Made by a program: the position numbers and the translations under genes. A DNA stretch of 64,000 nt from Symbiodinium natans (Eukaryota; Sar; Dinophyceae; Suessiales; Symbiodiniaceae), in contig CAJNDS010000655.1 of NCBI GenBank assembly GCA_905221605.1, forward strand, positions 23,501 through 87,500. Direction: 5' to 3'. Positions 1 through 9,160 of this stretch are shown here, piece by piece; position 1 is the first letter of the stretch; each line of letters starts with the position of its first letter. The notes below the pieces were generated by a model. It did not search any database and was not told the origin of the DNA. It worked only from the letters and a program-made list of their open reading frames with translations.

Positions 1-800
1 AACTTGTATATATGTCATAAAAAAACATAATTGGTATATTATACCAGAATATGATTAAAATGCTACAAATTATACAAACAAAATGCATGTGTTTTATTCT
101 TCTGATGTTTATGATATTAATGCTAAGAATTTTCATCATAGAATGAATGGTTTATATAAATACTCTAATAAGCAAAAATTTTGGCTAACTAGTATACTAA
201 AATATTTGAAAATATTAGTAATCACATACTAACAATAAAGAATGACAATAGTTATTTGTGTAAACTATTTTTTGATTGTACTAACAAACATAGTCCTATT
301 TCAAATATTGATTTTAATGACTAAAAAACATGAATACAAATAACTAAAAACAAACAGAAGTTAGTAAATATAATATATATATATATATATATTATCAAAG
401 AACTAATGGCATTATTGTAGGGGATTTTGATATAGACATATTATAAAATTATTGTCACATGAATAATTCTGATTTTGATGTATATATAGATAATGTGAAA
501 TATACTTCATTAATAATTTCTTAGTTTTACAATTCATGTATAATCATTTATATAATAATATCGGGAGATCATATGATATTGTTTTTGGAAATAATGAACC
601 TATCACACATGTCAATATTAATAATACTAATATCTTTAAAATAAATTAAAGAATTTTTTTACAACAATTTTTAATAGTGTAGTCCTAATAATTACTCATA
701 TAAAATATTGCAAATTAGATTTGTACATTATGAAATACATATTATAATATTAGCATTGCAGAAAATACTATATATGAAAAAAATGATGTGTATTTTAATG
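1..800. other. AT-rich left end, possible decayed endonuclease retroelement
   Basis: This stretch is far more AT-rich than the rest of the window and includes an (AT)n run at about 369-392. No intact gene is visible. One plus-strand frame holds two pieces that recall the endonuclease (EEP) domain of non-LTR retroelements: IIVGDFDID at about 411-437 and, 51 codons further in the same frame, SGDH at 561-572, with two stop codons between them. A 49-residue open frame (83-232) is unrecognised. The similarity is short and may be chance. Composition changes abruptly near 800, where the telomere-like mosaic begins. Confidence 0.3.
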
Positions 801-878
801 AATGTGGAGGGAGCAAGGCTCAGCCCTAAACTAAACCCTCAACCCCCAACCCTCAACCCTGAGCCCCAAAGCTCACCC

Positions 879-967
879 CAAACCCTAAACCCTAAACCCT
901 AAACCCTAAACCCTAAACCCTAAACCCTAAACCCTAAACCCTAAACCCTAAACCCTAAACCCTAAAC
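879..967 (-). repeat. (TTTAGGG)n array, minus-strand sense
   Basis: About twelve near-perfect CCCTAAA units on the plus strand. On the minus strand the array starts directly at the proposed 5' splice site of the exon at 968-1043, so the intron would begin GTTTAGGG. Confidence 0.95.
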
Positions 968-1043
968 CCATGAAGAGCCTTTGAAGGGGAACTAGCTCCA
1001 TCCGCGCGCCAGGTTGAGATGCCAGGGCACGCCCATCAACAGC
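968..1043 (-). CDS. Proposed internal exon, unknown protein
   Basis: On the minus strand this 76-base piece is open in one frame (AVDGRALASQPG...LVPLQRLFM). It is preceded by a plausible acceptor (ACCTGTGCCAG) and followed by GTTTAG, the first unit of the telomere-like array, as donor. It is flanked above by the TTTAGGG array at 1089-1265. I do not recognise the protein. It is one of the cleanest cases in which an intron starts inside the repeat itself. The parent gene, neighbouring exons and true boundaries are not established. Confidence 0.5.
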
Positions 1044-1088
1044 CTGGCACAGGTTCACCCCCAAGCCTAAGGCCCTGTAATCTACTCG

Positions 1089-1265
1089 AGTTTAGAGTTT
1101 AGGGTTTTAGGGTTTAGGGTTTAGGGCTTAGGGGTTAGGGTTTAGGGTTTAGGGTTTAGGGTTTAGGGTTTAGGGTTTAGGGGTTAGGGGTTAGGGTTTA
1201 GGGTTTAGGGTTTAGGGTTTAGGGCTTAGGGCTTAGGGCTTAGGGCTTAGGGCTTAGGGTTGAGG
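1089..1265 (+). repeat. TTTAGGG-type array with GGGCTTA block
   Basis: A plus-strand array of TTTAGGG units, becoming a run of GGGCTTA units at about 1220-1256. It is inverted relative to the array at 879-967, with 121 bases between them. A G-homopolymer follows at about 1316-1336. Confidence 0.95.
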
Positions 1266-1538
1266 GTTACTTTGAAGCTGAAGCCTACAACCCCGAACTC
1301 TGCTTGGTGGGGGAGGGGGGCGGGGGGGGGGGGGGGTTCAGTGGTTTCGGTTCCCGTTAGAAGTTCTCGCATTGCGAGAAGGTTTGGTGTACAGAACGAG
1401 TGGTGATGCCAGAGCCCATGAGCCCGAACTCCCCAAAACGAAGCTGCGAAACCCCAAGCCCCAGACCCCAAAACTCATAAAACCCTAGACCCTACCCATG
1501 GGTCCGAAACGCCCCAAACCACAAGTCCTCAACCTGGT

Positions 1539-1662
1539 TAAACCCTAAACCCCCGACCCAGAACCCCTAAACCCCAAACCCTGAACCCCTAAACCCCAAA
1601 CCCTAAACCCCAAACCCTAAACCCTAAACCCCAAACCCTAAACCCCAAACCCTAAACCCTAA
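1539..1662 (-). repeat. CCCTAAA/CCCCAAA array
   Basis: Alternating CCCTAAA and CCCCAAA units on the plus strand, lying just downstream (minus sense) of the proposed exon at 1677-1891. Confidence 0.9.
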
Positions 1663-1676
1663 ATGGGCTATCCCAC

Positions 1677-1891
1677 GCTTGTGCGCCAAAGCGGTTGAAC
1701 CAGAGTGGATTGAACAGGTCTGCATGGTTCGTTTGAACCCACACGCCGTAATGACCGAATTTAAATGTAAATCGCAGAAACCATTATCTGAATGGGTCAG
1801 CATGAGTGCTGCAGAAATAAGAGCTGCCCTGCCCGGTGTCAAGTGGCGTTTCATGGCTGCCCAAACAAGAATTGGTGTTTTCAGAACAGCC
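1677..1891 (-). CDS. Proposed exon, possible PPR-like repeat
   Basis: A 215-base minus-strand open segment with an acceptor (GAAAGTTGAGCAG) and a donor (C|GTGGGA) just before the TTTAGGG-like array. The translation includes LISAALML and LNSVITACGF. The second resembles the start of a pentatricopeptide repeat, a very large family in dinoflagellates whose members bind organelle RNA. One short motif is not enough to assign the family. The opposite strand is also open here, so strand choice rests on splice signals and on the other minus-strand exons. Confidence 0.3.
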
Positions 1892-2232
1892 CTGCTCAAC
1901 TTTCAGAGAGCACAAATTCTTCAAGACAAATTTAGACAGCATATCATTCAACCACAATGGGGTATGTGCTTCACCTGGTTCATTGGCGGCAGATCTTTCA
2001 GATGCCACCCTCCAGCTATGGCTAGACCAGTATCATTCGATGAGTCTACAAGTACAAAGCATACTTGACAGACTATAATTTCCGATATTAGTGCACCCGT
2101 CGCTACTGTTTCACTTTCGCCGAACCGACTTCATCAGTCCGCATACCCTAAACCCTGAACCCTGGAAGCGCATAGGACCCATGGCCTCAATGACCTCGTA
2201 ATCAAGCTGTAGATCTTTGCACAGGGCCTGGC

Positions 2233-2390
2233 TAGGGTTTAGGGTTTAGGGTTTAGGGTTTAGGGTTTAGGGTTTGGGGTTTAGGGTGTAGGGTTTAGGG
2301 TTTAGGGTTTAAGGTTTAGGGTTTAGGGTTTAGGGTTTAGGGTTTAGGGTTTAGGGTTTCGGGTTTAGGGTTTAGGGTTTAGGGTTTAGC
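2233..2390 (+). repeat. (TTTAGGG)n array
   Basis: About 22 units with few variants. The 240 bases above it (2391-2635) hold unique sequence with no gene I can support. Two short CCCTAAA blocks follow at 2638-2661 and 2770-2796. Confidence 0.95.
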
Positions 2391-2938
2391 ATTCTCCCCA
2401 CACCTCAGTAGCATCCCATCGAAAAAGCACTGACAAGCGGTTCGAAGTTTAGGGTTCACACTGGGATCAGAAGTCGGAGTGCAGGGCTCAGGGTTCGAAA
2501 TCGGGTCGAGGGTGCGTCGTATCGTGCGATGCGCAACTATGGCCCCCATTGCGGGCGGTTGTCACGCCTTCTTTTTCCGTGGTCGAAGGTGGTAGAACCC
2601 CAGTTAATTAGCATGCTGCCCCTTTTGGGACTCTCACCTAAACCCTAAACCCTAAACCCTCAAGCCCCTGTAACTTGAATTTATTCCGAGAAAAATCCAA
2701 AACAGAAACTCCTCGAACTCTCCCACACTCCCCGAAACTTCCCCGGACCTGAAACCTCAATACTTTCAATAAACCCTAAACCCTAAACCCTAAACTCTAC
2801 CAAAAAAACTAGTCTCAGGTTCCTAAGGTGAACGCATCTTACTTGCGTGTTTTTGGGGTGTGAAGAGGTTCCTGGGCTGAAAACCCCGGCCTTCGACATG
2901 GCTTGCGAGCTGGCATGGGTTGACTTATTGAGAGGCGG

Positions 2939-3042
2939 CTTTAGGGTTTTAGGTTTAGGGCTTTGGGGTTTAGGATTTAGGGTTTAGGGCTTTGGGGTTT
3001 AGGGTTTAGGGTTTAGGGCTTTGGGGTTTAGGATTTAAGGTA
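2939..3042 (+). repeat. TTTAGGG/GGGCTTT mixed array
   Basis: TTTAGGG units interrupted by GGGCTTTGGGG variants on the plus strand. The array is inverted relative to its neighbours on both sides. Confidence 0.85.
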
Positions 3043-3213
3043 TCGGGTCTGCTTGTCTCTCGCACTCTCCTCTTCTTCTCTGCGCGGTGAAAGCACCAGA
3101 AGTAAGTCTAGGGACCTTGTATACAACACCGTAAACAGGTTTGATGTTTTGTTACCCTAAACCCTAAGCCGCTTATTGACCCCACCTCACCCGTCTTTGT
3201 GGTTGTAAGCTGA

Positions 3214-3305
3214 GATGTTCCTCCCGTATACGAACAGTCCTAAATAGGGATTATAGTACCTACTATCATCCCTATCAAGGACTGTTAGTATAAGGGGTGA
3301 ACATC
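3214..3305. mobile_element. MITE-like fold-back element, copy A
   Basis: A 92-bp sequence that is an imperfect inverted repeat over nearly its whole length, starting GATGTTC and ending GAACATC. The arms carry GAACAGTCCT and its complement AGGACTGTTA, with TAGGGATTATAGTACC near the centre. Related copies lie at 9866-9960, 14243-14300 and 26225-26306. There is no coding capacity, so if mobile it must depend on another element. The 2-bp scale duplications usual for MITEs could not be judged. Confidence 0.65.
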
Positions 3306-3362
3306 CAAACCCTGAACCCTAAACCCTAAACCCTAAACCCTAAACCCTACACCCTAAACCCT
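3306..3362 (-). repeat. (CCCTAAA)n array
   Basis: A short plus-strand CCCTAAA array directly abutting the fold-back element at 3214-3305. Confidence 0.9.
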
Positions 3363-3405
3363 TGAACATCCCAAGTTGTAAGGTCTGGGGGACCCCTCTG
3401 AATAC

Positions 3406-3445
3406 TCAAGGAGGCGCCTCGATGGACGCCCGTCGATCGGGGCGT
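3406..3445 (-). CDS. Proposed micro-exon, unknown protein
   Basis: Forty minus-strand bases between an acceptor (CAACCTCGCCAG) and a donor (A|GTATTC), open as APIDGRPSRRLL. It sits between a CCCTAAA array and a TTTAGGG array, like the other proposed exons. Too short to identify, and other frames are also open. Confidence 0.35.
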
Positions 3446-3483
3446 CTGGCGAGGTTGATCACCTCGGATAGCCACAAGGGCGT

Positions 3484-3657
3484 AGGGTTTAGGGTTTAGG
3501 GTTCAGAGTTTAGGGCTTAGGGTTTAAGGTTTAGGGCTTAGGGCTTAGGGCTTAGGGCTTAGGGCTTAGGGCTTAGGGCTTAGGGCTTAGGGCTTAGGGC
3601 TTACGGCTTGGGGCTTGGGGCTTGGGGCTTGGGGCTTGGGGCTTAGGGCTATAAGCC
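3484..3657 (+). repeat. TTTAGGG array turning into GGGCTTA and GGGGCTT blocks
   Basis: The array starts as TTTAGGG, becomes uniform GGGCTTA from about 3535 to 3600 and then uniform GGGGCTT. Each block is internally uniform, which suggests local amplification of a variant unit. Confidence 0.9.
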
Positions 3658-3809
3658 TTAGGGTTTCAGGGTTTTAAGGCACGAGGTTTTGGCTGTTTTG
3701 GGGGGGTTTTTGTGATTTTGGGATCTTGGGTTCCATGGATTCGGGGTATTGTGGCTTAGTGCTTTCCATGGCTTCAGTCGGGGATGGAGGGAACGAGGCT
3801 ACCAACAAC

Positions 3810-3926
3810 CCCTAAACCCAAACCCTAAACCCCAAGCCCTAAACCCTATACCCTAAACCCTAAACCCTAAACCCCAAACCCTAAACCCCAAACCCTAAAC
3901 GCTACACCCTAAAGCCTAAACCCTCC
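3810..3926 (-). repeat. CCCTAAA/CCCCAAA array
   Basis: A plus-strand C-rich array with scattered unit variants. It follows the proposed exon at 3934-3992 in minus-strand sense. Confidence 0.9.
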
Positions 3927-3933
3927 TCCTTGC

Positions 3934-3992
3934 CAAGTTGCGAAGGTCTTGAGTCCCACACCCAGCGCCGGCGTGGCATCCCCTGGTGGCTC
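3934..3992 (-). CDS. Proposed exon, unknown protein
   Basis: A 59-base minus-strand segment open as EPPGDATPALGVGLKTFAT. The acceptor is TCTCGCCAG and the donor is G|GCAAGG, a typical GC-type donor. It lies between inverted telomere-like arrays. No family recognised. Confidence 0.45.
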
Positions 3993-4031
3993 CTGGCGAG
4001 ATTGTGTTCGCGGCTCATTGGGCTCGGGGGA

Positions 4032-4118
4032 AGGTTTAGGGTTTAGGGTTTTGGGTTTTGGGTTTTGGGTTTTGGGTTTTGGGTTTAGGGTTTAGGGTTT
4101 AGGGAGAAGGCTTAGGGT
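4032..4118 (+). repeat. TTTAGGG/TTTTGGG array
   Basis: TTTAGGG units flank a uniform TTTTGGG block at about 4048-4082. Confidence 0.9.
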
Positions 4119-4254
4119 TTAGGAAAGAGAAGTATAACTTCGAGCCTACACTGGACGCGAAACCCTACATCGGCATCGCGGCCGAGAGTGAGACGGCAAG
4201 GGTTCAGGCTGGGAAGCTTAAAGCCCAAACCACCCAAAAACCCCGGGGTGGCGC

Positions 4255-4400
4255 CTCTAAACCCTCTACACCCTTTAAAACCCCTAAACCCTAAGCCCTA
4301 ATTAACCCTAAACCCTAAACCCCTAAACCCCGAACCCTAATCAACCCTAACTAACCCACATGAATAAACCCTAATTAGCCCTAAACCCCAAGCCCCTTAC
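4255..4400 (-). repeat. Degenerate CCCTAAA/CCCTAAT array
   Basis: C-rich telomere-like units with many substitutions. The proposed donor GTAAGG of the exon at 4401-4468 lies at its edge. Confidence 0.8.
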
Positions 4401-4468
4401 TCTCAACCCTCCGCCCTGTCCGGCGCAGGACGTCGGAGCCATCGTGCCCAGCGACGGCGCCGTGGCCG
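4401..4468 (-). CDS. Proposed exon, unknown protein
   Basis: A 68-base minus-strand segment open as GHGAVAGHDGSDVLRRTG. Acceptor CTGCCAAGCAG and donor GAGA|GTAAGG, the best donor consensus in this part of the window. The intron then runs directly into the telomere-like array. The plus strand also has an open frame here, so strand is inferred from splice signals. Confidence 0.45.
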
Positions 4469-4525
4469 CTGCTTGGCAGGCTCCACCGGCGCCTTCACTC
4501 CCCAAACCCCAACCCCAAAATCAGG

Positions 4526-4668
4526 GTAGGGCTTGGGGTTTGGGGTTTGGGGTTTAGAGTTTAGGGGTTAGGGTTGAGGTTGTAGGGTTTAGGGCTCAGG
4601 GGTTAGGGGTTAGGGTTTAGGGTTGCATTAGGGTTTAGGGTTTAGGGCTTAGGGCTTTGGAGCATAAG
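4526..4668 (+). repeat. Degenerate TTTAGGG/TTTGGGG array
   Basis: Mixed TTTGGGG, TTTAGGG and GGGTTAGG units on the plus strand, inverted relative to 4255-4400 and 4748-4893. Confidence 0.85.
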
Positions 4669-4747
4669 GTATGCGAACCCGAAACCCTCTCACAACCCCT
4701 CCGCCTCCTCTGCAGCCTCGGTTTAGGCTTAACAGCCTCAGCCCCAA

Positions 4748-4893
4748 ACTCTAAACCCTAATCCCTAAACCCTAAACCCTCCTCAACCCTCAACCCTAAA
4801 GCCCTGAAACCCTAAACCCGAAACCCCAAAGCCCTGAAACCCTAGACCATAAACCCTAAACCCTAAACTCTGAACCCTAAACCCTAAACCCTG
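4748..4893 (-). repeat. CCCTAAA-type array
   Basis: Degenerate plus-strand CCCTAAA units, best at 4855-4893. Confidence 0.85.
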
Positions 4894-4918
4894 GACATCC
4901 TCCCAGAACCCCTCCCAC

Positions 4919-4957
4919 CTCCTCGGAGGCCTCCAGGTCGTGCTTCGCGTCGCAGGT
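4919..4957 (-). CDS. Proposed micro-exon, unknown protein
   Basis: Thirty-nine minus-strand bases (13 codons, TCDAKHDLEASEE) between acceptor GGATGCTGCAG and donor GAG|GTGGGA. Highly charged and protein-like but too short to identify. Confidence 0.45.
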
Positions 4958-4984
4958 CTGCAGCATCCGTGGGCTTAAGGCTGT

Positions 4985-5162
4985 TAAGGTTTAGGGTTTA
5001 GGGTTTAGGGTTCAGGGTTTAGGGTTTTGGGTTTTAGGGTTTTAGGGTTTAGGGTTTAGGGTTTAGGGTTTAGGGTTTAGGGTTTAGGGTTTAGGGTTTA
5101 GGGTTTAGGGTTTAGGGTTTAGGGTTTAGGGTTTAGGGTGTTAGGGTTTTAGGGTTTAGGGT
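4985..5162 (+). repeat. (TTTAGGG)n array
   Basis: About 24 units, mostly perfect. It closes the run in 0.8-5.2 kb where C-rich and G-rich arrays alternate almost strictly. Confidence 0.95.
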
Positions 5163-5260
5163 AACCTAATTGGACCTGGACCTAGGCGACCTGACCTGAA
5201 GATCGCCCGCCCCCAACTTAAGCCGAGCCCAACATCCCGAGCCGTAAACCCCAAACCCTG

Positions 5261-5371
5261 CTTGGAGGTTCATGGTACATATTAACCAATTATGGCTGTA
5301 CTTATAACCCACATATAAGCCCCTTAAGTGCCCTAATATGGTTATAAGTACAGTTACTATGAACCTCCAAG
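5261..5371. repeat. Fold-back element with 32-base arms
   Basis: The right arm (5340-5371) is the reverse complement of the left arm (5261-5308) apart from a few substitutions and about 17 extra bases in the left arm. Shared arm blocks are CTTGGAGGTTCAT and CTGTACTTATAACC. It lies 3' of the terminal exon at 5640-5892. No similarity to the GATGTTC fold-back family is seen. Confidence 0.65.
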
Positions 5372-5639
5372 TAGCCCCACCGTAAACCCCCGTACCTTGA
5401 CCTGTAACGGTAACCTCAGCCAAGCCCAACCTAATCTCAATGCCACCAAACAAATCCCGAACCCTAGCCAACCTCACCTGAAGCCAAACCCAACCTGACC
5501 TAACCTCACCAAAACCAAGCCCATCGAACCACAAATCCCGAACCCGACCTCACATCGCCTAAACCCAGCCTAACCCAACATAGTCTCAACCCCACCTAAC
5601 CCAAATTCCCGAACCTCCAACATCAGGCACAGTTTACGC

Positions 5640-5892
5640 TCAGCTTAGATCAGGGTAGGTGGCTGCGTACTGTTTCCAGACACGCCCGGCATCCTGATGC
5701 CACAAATCCGGGATCTCAGATAGCACGCTTCGCATGGAATCTGCTCCAGTGAGATACTCGGTGCGCAGCAAGGCCACCAAGCAATCCAGAGCCTCTCCCG
5801 GCACTTCTAGCTTGGACCGGCCAAGCGGCAGGATGTAGAGCCTCATCACATCGTTCAGTTCCGCAACCAGGAAGTCCCGGGAAGAGAAAATT
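5640..5892 (-). CDS. Proposed terminal exon with stop codon, unknown protein
   Basis: A 253-base minus-strand segment coding 83 residues and ending in TGA at 5640-5642. The acceptor is strong (GGGAATTTTCAG). The protein reads IFSSRDFLVAELNDVM...LYILPLGRSK...LDCLVALLRTEYL...SVLSEIPDLWHQ...WKQYAATYPDLS, with the composition of a folded helical domain. No family recognised. The frame also stays open upstream to an ATG at 5973-5975, so this could instead be a longer exon. At least one gene therefore ends here, its other exons lying at higher coordinates. Confidence 0.55.
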
Positions 5893-6080
5893 CTGAAAAT
5901 TCCCGGAATTCCCGGGGGCAAGACGGAAGCTAGGACAGCACGCTGGGAACTCGGATCTCCTCGCGGCCGCGCCATCCGCGGAGTTCACGGCACTGGGTCC
6001 CCTGACATCGCAGCGGCCAGGACGAGCGCCAGTGCCCCGTGGGCACTGGATGTTCGGGGCTCGGAGTCGAAGGTCCGTCT

Positions 6081-6173
6081 GTGGTTTAGGGTTTAGGGTT
6101 TAGGGTTTGGGGTTTAGGGTTTAGGGTTTAGGGTTTGGGGTTTAGGGTTTAGGGTTTAGGGTTTAGGGTTAGT
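6081..6173 (+). repeat. TTTAGGG/TTTGGGG array
   Basis: Mostly TTTAGGG units, inverted relative to the CCCTAAA block at 6238-6306. Confidence 0.9.
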
Positions 6174-6440
6174 AGAGGGTTAGGGGACATCAGCACGAAG
6201 ATGTGGTCAGGGCTTTCTAGAATCCTGCAACACCCTCACCCTCAACCCTAAACCCTAAACCTAAAACCCTAAACCCTCAACCCTAAACCTAAAGCCCTAA
6301 ACCCTATTCGCCCCCTTGACCCCAAAGAAATCAAATACCCTAAGCACCACAAACCCAGATTGCGCCTGCGCCTCCTCAAACGGACGCCTCGGGATTCTTC
6401 TCGGCAGAGGGGGGGGGGGGGGGGCTAGAGATTCTTGACT

Positions 6441-6660
6441 CAGGGTTTGGGGTTTTAGGGTTTTAGGGTTTTAGGGTTTTAGGGTTTTAGGGTTTTAGGG
6501 TTTTAGGGTTTTAGGGTTTTAGGGTTTTAGGGTTTAGGGTTTAGGGTTTAGGGTTTAGGATTTAGGGTTTAGGGCTTACGGCTTAGGGCTTAGGGCTTGG
6601 GGCTTGGGGCTTAGGGCTTAGGGCTTAGGGTTAAGGGTTTAGGAAGTTTAGGAGGTTTAG
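6441..6660 (+). repeat. Array led by the 8-base unit TTTTAGGG
   Basis: About ten tandem TTTTAGGG units (6449-6530), then TTTAGGG, GGGCTTA and AGGAAGTT units. A G-homopolymer lies just before it at 6409-6424, and a C-homopolymer plus an A-run lie at about 6787-6824. Confidence 0.9.
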
Positions 6661-6787
6661 GAAGTTGAGGAAGTTGAGGAAGTTGAGGAAGCTCAGGGTT
6701 CAAGCCAAGTCCTGAGCCCGAAGCCCTGAAGCCAAACTAAGCCCACAAACCCCAACCAAAAGCCCTGAAAGCCCCCAGAATCCCCAA

Positions 6788-6818
<31 letters not shown>

Positions 6819-6855
6819 AAAAAAATTACTTCGAACATCCCCACCCTTTCTTGCT

Positions 6856-6990
6856 AGAGATACTCTGGGGTTGGGCACTCCAGCAACACTCTGGGGCTGG
6901 GCACTCGAGGGAGACTCTGGGGTTGGGCACTCCAGGGAGACTCTGGAACTCTGGGGTTGGGCACTCTAGGGAGACTCTGGGGTTGGGCCT
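6856..6990 (+). repeat. 27-base minisatellite
   Basis: About five imperfect copies of GAGACTCTGGGGTTGGGCAC followed by TCCAGGG. It is unrelated to the telomere-like units and lies between an A/C homopolymer and the proposed exon at 7041-7115. Confidence 0.85.
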
Positions 6991-7040
6991 CTGGTGATCA
7001 TCATCTTAATAATCACAATCATAGTAATAATGAACCCAAC

Positions 7041-7115
7041 CCTCCGGGCGGCGGCACAGATTCTGGAGCTGCACGTTGATGAGGGCGTCGTTCTCCAGGC
7101 GTCGGCAGCACCAAC
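7041..7115 (-). CDS. Proposed exon, unknown protein
   Basis: A 75-base minus-strand segment open as WCCRRLENDALINVQLQNL and onward CRRPE. Acceptor CTCTGTGAG, donor GAGG|GTTGGG. The segment looks like part of a helical protein, but I cannot name it. Confidence 0.45.
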
Positions 7116-7135
7116 CTCACAGAGAAAATGGTTTT

Positions 7136-7246
7136 TTAACCCTAAACCCTAAACCCTAAACCCTAAACCCTAAACCCCTAAACCCCTAAACCCCTAAACC
7201 CCTAAACCCCTAAACCCCTAAACCCCTAAACCCTAGACCCAAGAAA
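7136..7246 (-). repeat. CCCTAAA array with an 8-base CCCCTAAA block
   Basis: Four to five CCCTAAA units followed by about nine uniform CCCCTAAA units on the plus strand. Confidence 0.95.
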
Positions 7247-7842
7247 CCCCAAACCCTAAGCCGAAATTCGACCTCTCCAAGTCCCTAAACCCAAATACCC
7301 TGCACCCCCAAGACAGCAAACAACGCCCGAAACCCTGAATCCTCGACCGTAAATCACGAAAATCCCAAACGCTTAAAACCAAAAAAAACCTACACTCGAA
7401 TTAAGCCCTGAACCCGAAATCCTAAACCCAAATGAAGGCCAGCGAAACTCATGCAAAGGGTCCCTAAACCCGAATGATGAGTAAGCAAAAGCGGAAAAGC
7501 GGGTGACAAAACTGGCGGGATGGGGGGACTATATTCACAGGTAATTGTTGATGACGGGAAACAACCATCAAACAAGCACAACCTAACCGCAAACCCTAAA
7601 CCCTAAACTCTAAACCCTAAACCCTGATTAAACCCCCACGCGTAGGTAGTTTTATTTGGGGCTTGGGGTGGAGAACGCAATTCCCTAGGGTCCATACACC
7701 ACCCACACCCGATCAGGAAGAAGGGAGGGAGAGAGGGACCGGGAAAGAGAAAGAGAGAGAGAGAGAGGGAGTGGGGAAAACGCAACACCAAAGAGGAACC
7801 GAAAAAACAAACTAGGCCAAGACCTGTAAGCCCGGAACCCTA

Positions 7843-8053
7843 AACCTTCAAGGCCCGAAAGGCCTTCAAGGCCCTAAAGATTTTCAGAGGCCCTTAACTT
7901 TATGCCCTTAAAGCCCCTAAGGGCGGCCTTTAGTGCCTGTTAAAGGGCCCTCAAGACCCTCTGGGGACCTTAAAGGCCCTCAAAGGGCCTTTACAGGCGA
8001 AAGGCCCTAAAGGCCCCTAAAGGCCCCTAAAGGCCCGAAAGGCCCGAAAGGCC
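7843..8053. repeat. AAGGCCCTAAAGGCCC-type simple repeat
   Basis: Overlapping short repeats of GGCCCTAAA, GGCCCCTAAA and GGCCCGAAA with many local palindromes (AAGGCCTT). Not part of the TTTAGGG family, although it shares the CCCTAAA core. Confidence 0.75.
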
Positions 8054-8074
8054 CTTCTTTAGACAGGTTGCGAC

Positions 8075-8123
8075 CCCTGCCCGATATCCAGGTCAGCAGC
8101 TCCACCTAAGATGGCAAGAGCCG
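8075..8123 (-). CDS. Proposed exon, unknown protein
   Basis: Forty-nine minus-strand bases, open as ALAILGGAADLDIGQ, between acceptor GCTTCCCTCAG and donor GG|GTCGCA. Lies directly below the TTTAGGG array at 8139-8212. Confidence 0.4.
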
Positions 8124-8138
8124 CTGAGGGAAGCGTTT

Positions 8139-8212
8139 CGGGTTTAGGGTTTAGGGTTTAGGGTTTGGGGTTTGGGGTTTGGGGTTTAGGGTTTAGGGTT
8201 TAGGGTTTAGGG
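8139..8212 (+). repeat. TTTAGGG/TTTGGGG array
   Basis: About ten units. A CCCTAAA block at 8338-8375 and a degenerate TTTAGGG block at 8441-8515 follow, inverted relative to each other. Confidence 0.9.
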
Positions 8213-8633
8213 CGAATAAGTAGGGTGTTGGATTTGGGTTCAAGGGCTTAGGATTTGGGAGGTGGGTTTGGGCTTAGGGTGGGGTGCGGGCCTCAGCAGG
8301 CGGGAATCCCCTAAGGGCCTTAAACCCCAAGCAACCCCTAAACCCTAAACCCTAAAACCCCCTAGACCCTAAACGCTGCAGTCTTCGGGTTCTAGATCTC
8401 CGGATCGCCAGCAACTCAAGACCCGCTTAAAGCCCACCAGTTTGAGGTTTGGGGTTTAGGGGATAGGTTTTAGGCTTCAGGTTTTAGGGTTTAGGGTTTA
8501 GGGGTTAGGGTTTGGGGCTATTAGGTTCTTTTGGGTTTAGGGTTTCTGGATAGGGGCTTTGAGGGGCAAGCCCCAATCACTGAGCCCCACACTCTCGACA
8601 TCATGTCCACCCAAAACCGAAACCTCCAACCCG

Positions 8634-8764
8634 GAACCTAAACCCTAAACCTTAAACCCTAAACCCTAAACCCTAAACCCTAAACCCTACATTGAAGGCC
8701 CCCCCCCCCCCCCCCCCCCCCCCAATGGCAGACGGGGAGCCTTTTCACCATTCAAGTCCTTGGT
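8634..8764 (-). CDS. CCCTAAA block plus proposed exon TKDLNGEKAPRLPL
   Basis: 8634-8690 is a CCCTAAA array and 8699-8723 a C-homopolymer. Above them, about 8724-8764 on the minus strand is open as TKDLNGEKAPRLPL after a good acceptor (AGCCTCCGCCAG). The 3' limit of this exon falls in the homopolymer and is unclear. Unknown protein. Confidence 0.4.
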
Positions 8765-8783
8765 CTGGCGGAGGCTTGGGGAC

Positions 8784-9160
8784 CAGGGTTTAGGGTTTAG
8801 GGTTTAGGGTTGAGGGTTTGGGGCTTAGGGTTTAGGGTTTGGGGTTTAGGGTTTAGGGTTTAGGGTTAGGGTTTAGGGTTTAGGGTTGCAACCAAAAACA
8901 CCAAACCCCAAACTCGTCGTTCTAAGGTTGTTAGGGCTTAGGGATGCTTAGGGTTCAGGTTCAGGTTCAGGGTTCAGGGTTCAGGGTCTAGGGTTCAGGG
9001 TTGAGGGTTCAGGGTTCAGGGTTTGTGGTTTAGGGTTTAGGGTTTAGGGTTTAGGGTTTAGGGTTTAGGGTTTAGGGTTTAGGGTTTAGGGTTTAGGGTT
9101 TAGGGTTTAGGGTTTAGGGTTTAGGGTTCAGGGTTCAGGGTTGGGTTTAGGGTTTAGGGT
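8784..9160 (+). repeat. TTTAGGG arrays with GGGTTCA block
   Basis: Two neighbouring plus-strand arrays (8784-8887 and 8935-9160). The second starts with uniform GGGTTCA units and then has about fifteen perfect TTTAGGG units. Degenerate blocks continue at 9302-9410 and 9709-9805; no gene is supported from 9161 to 9865. Confidence 0.9.
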
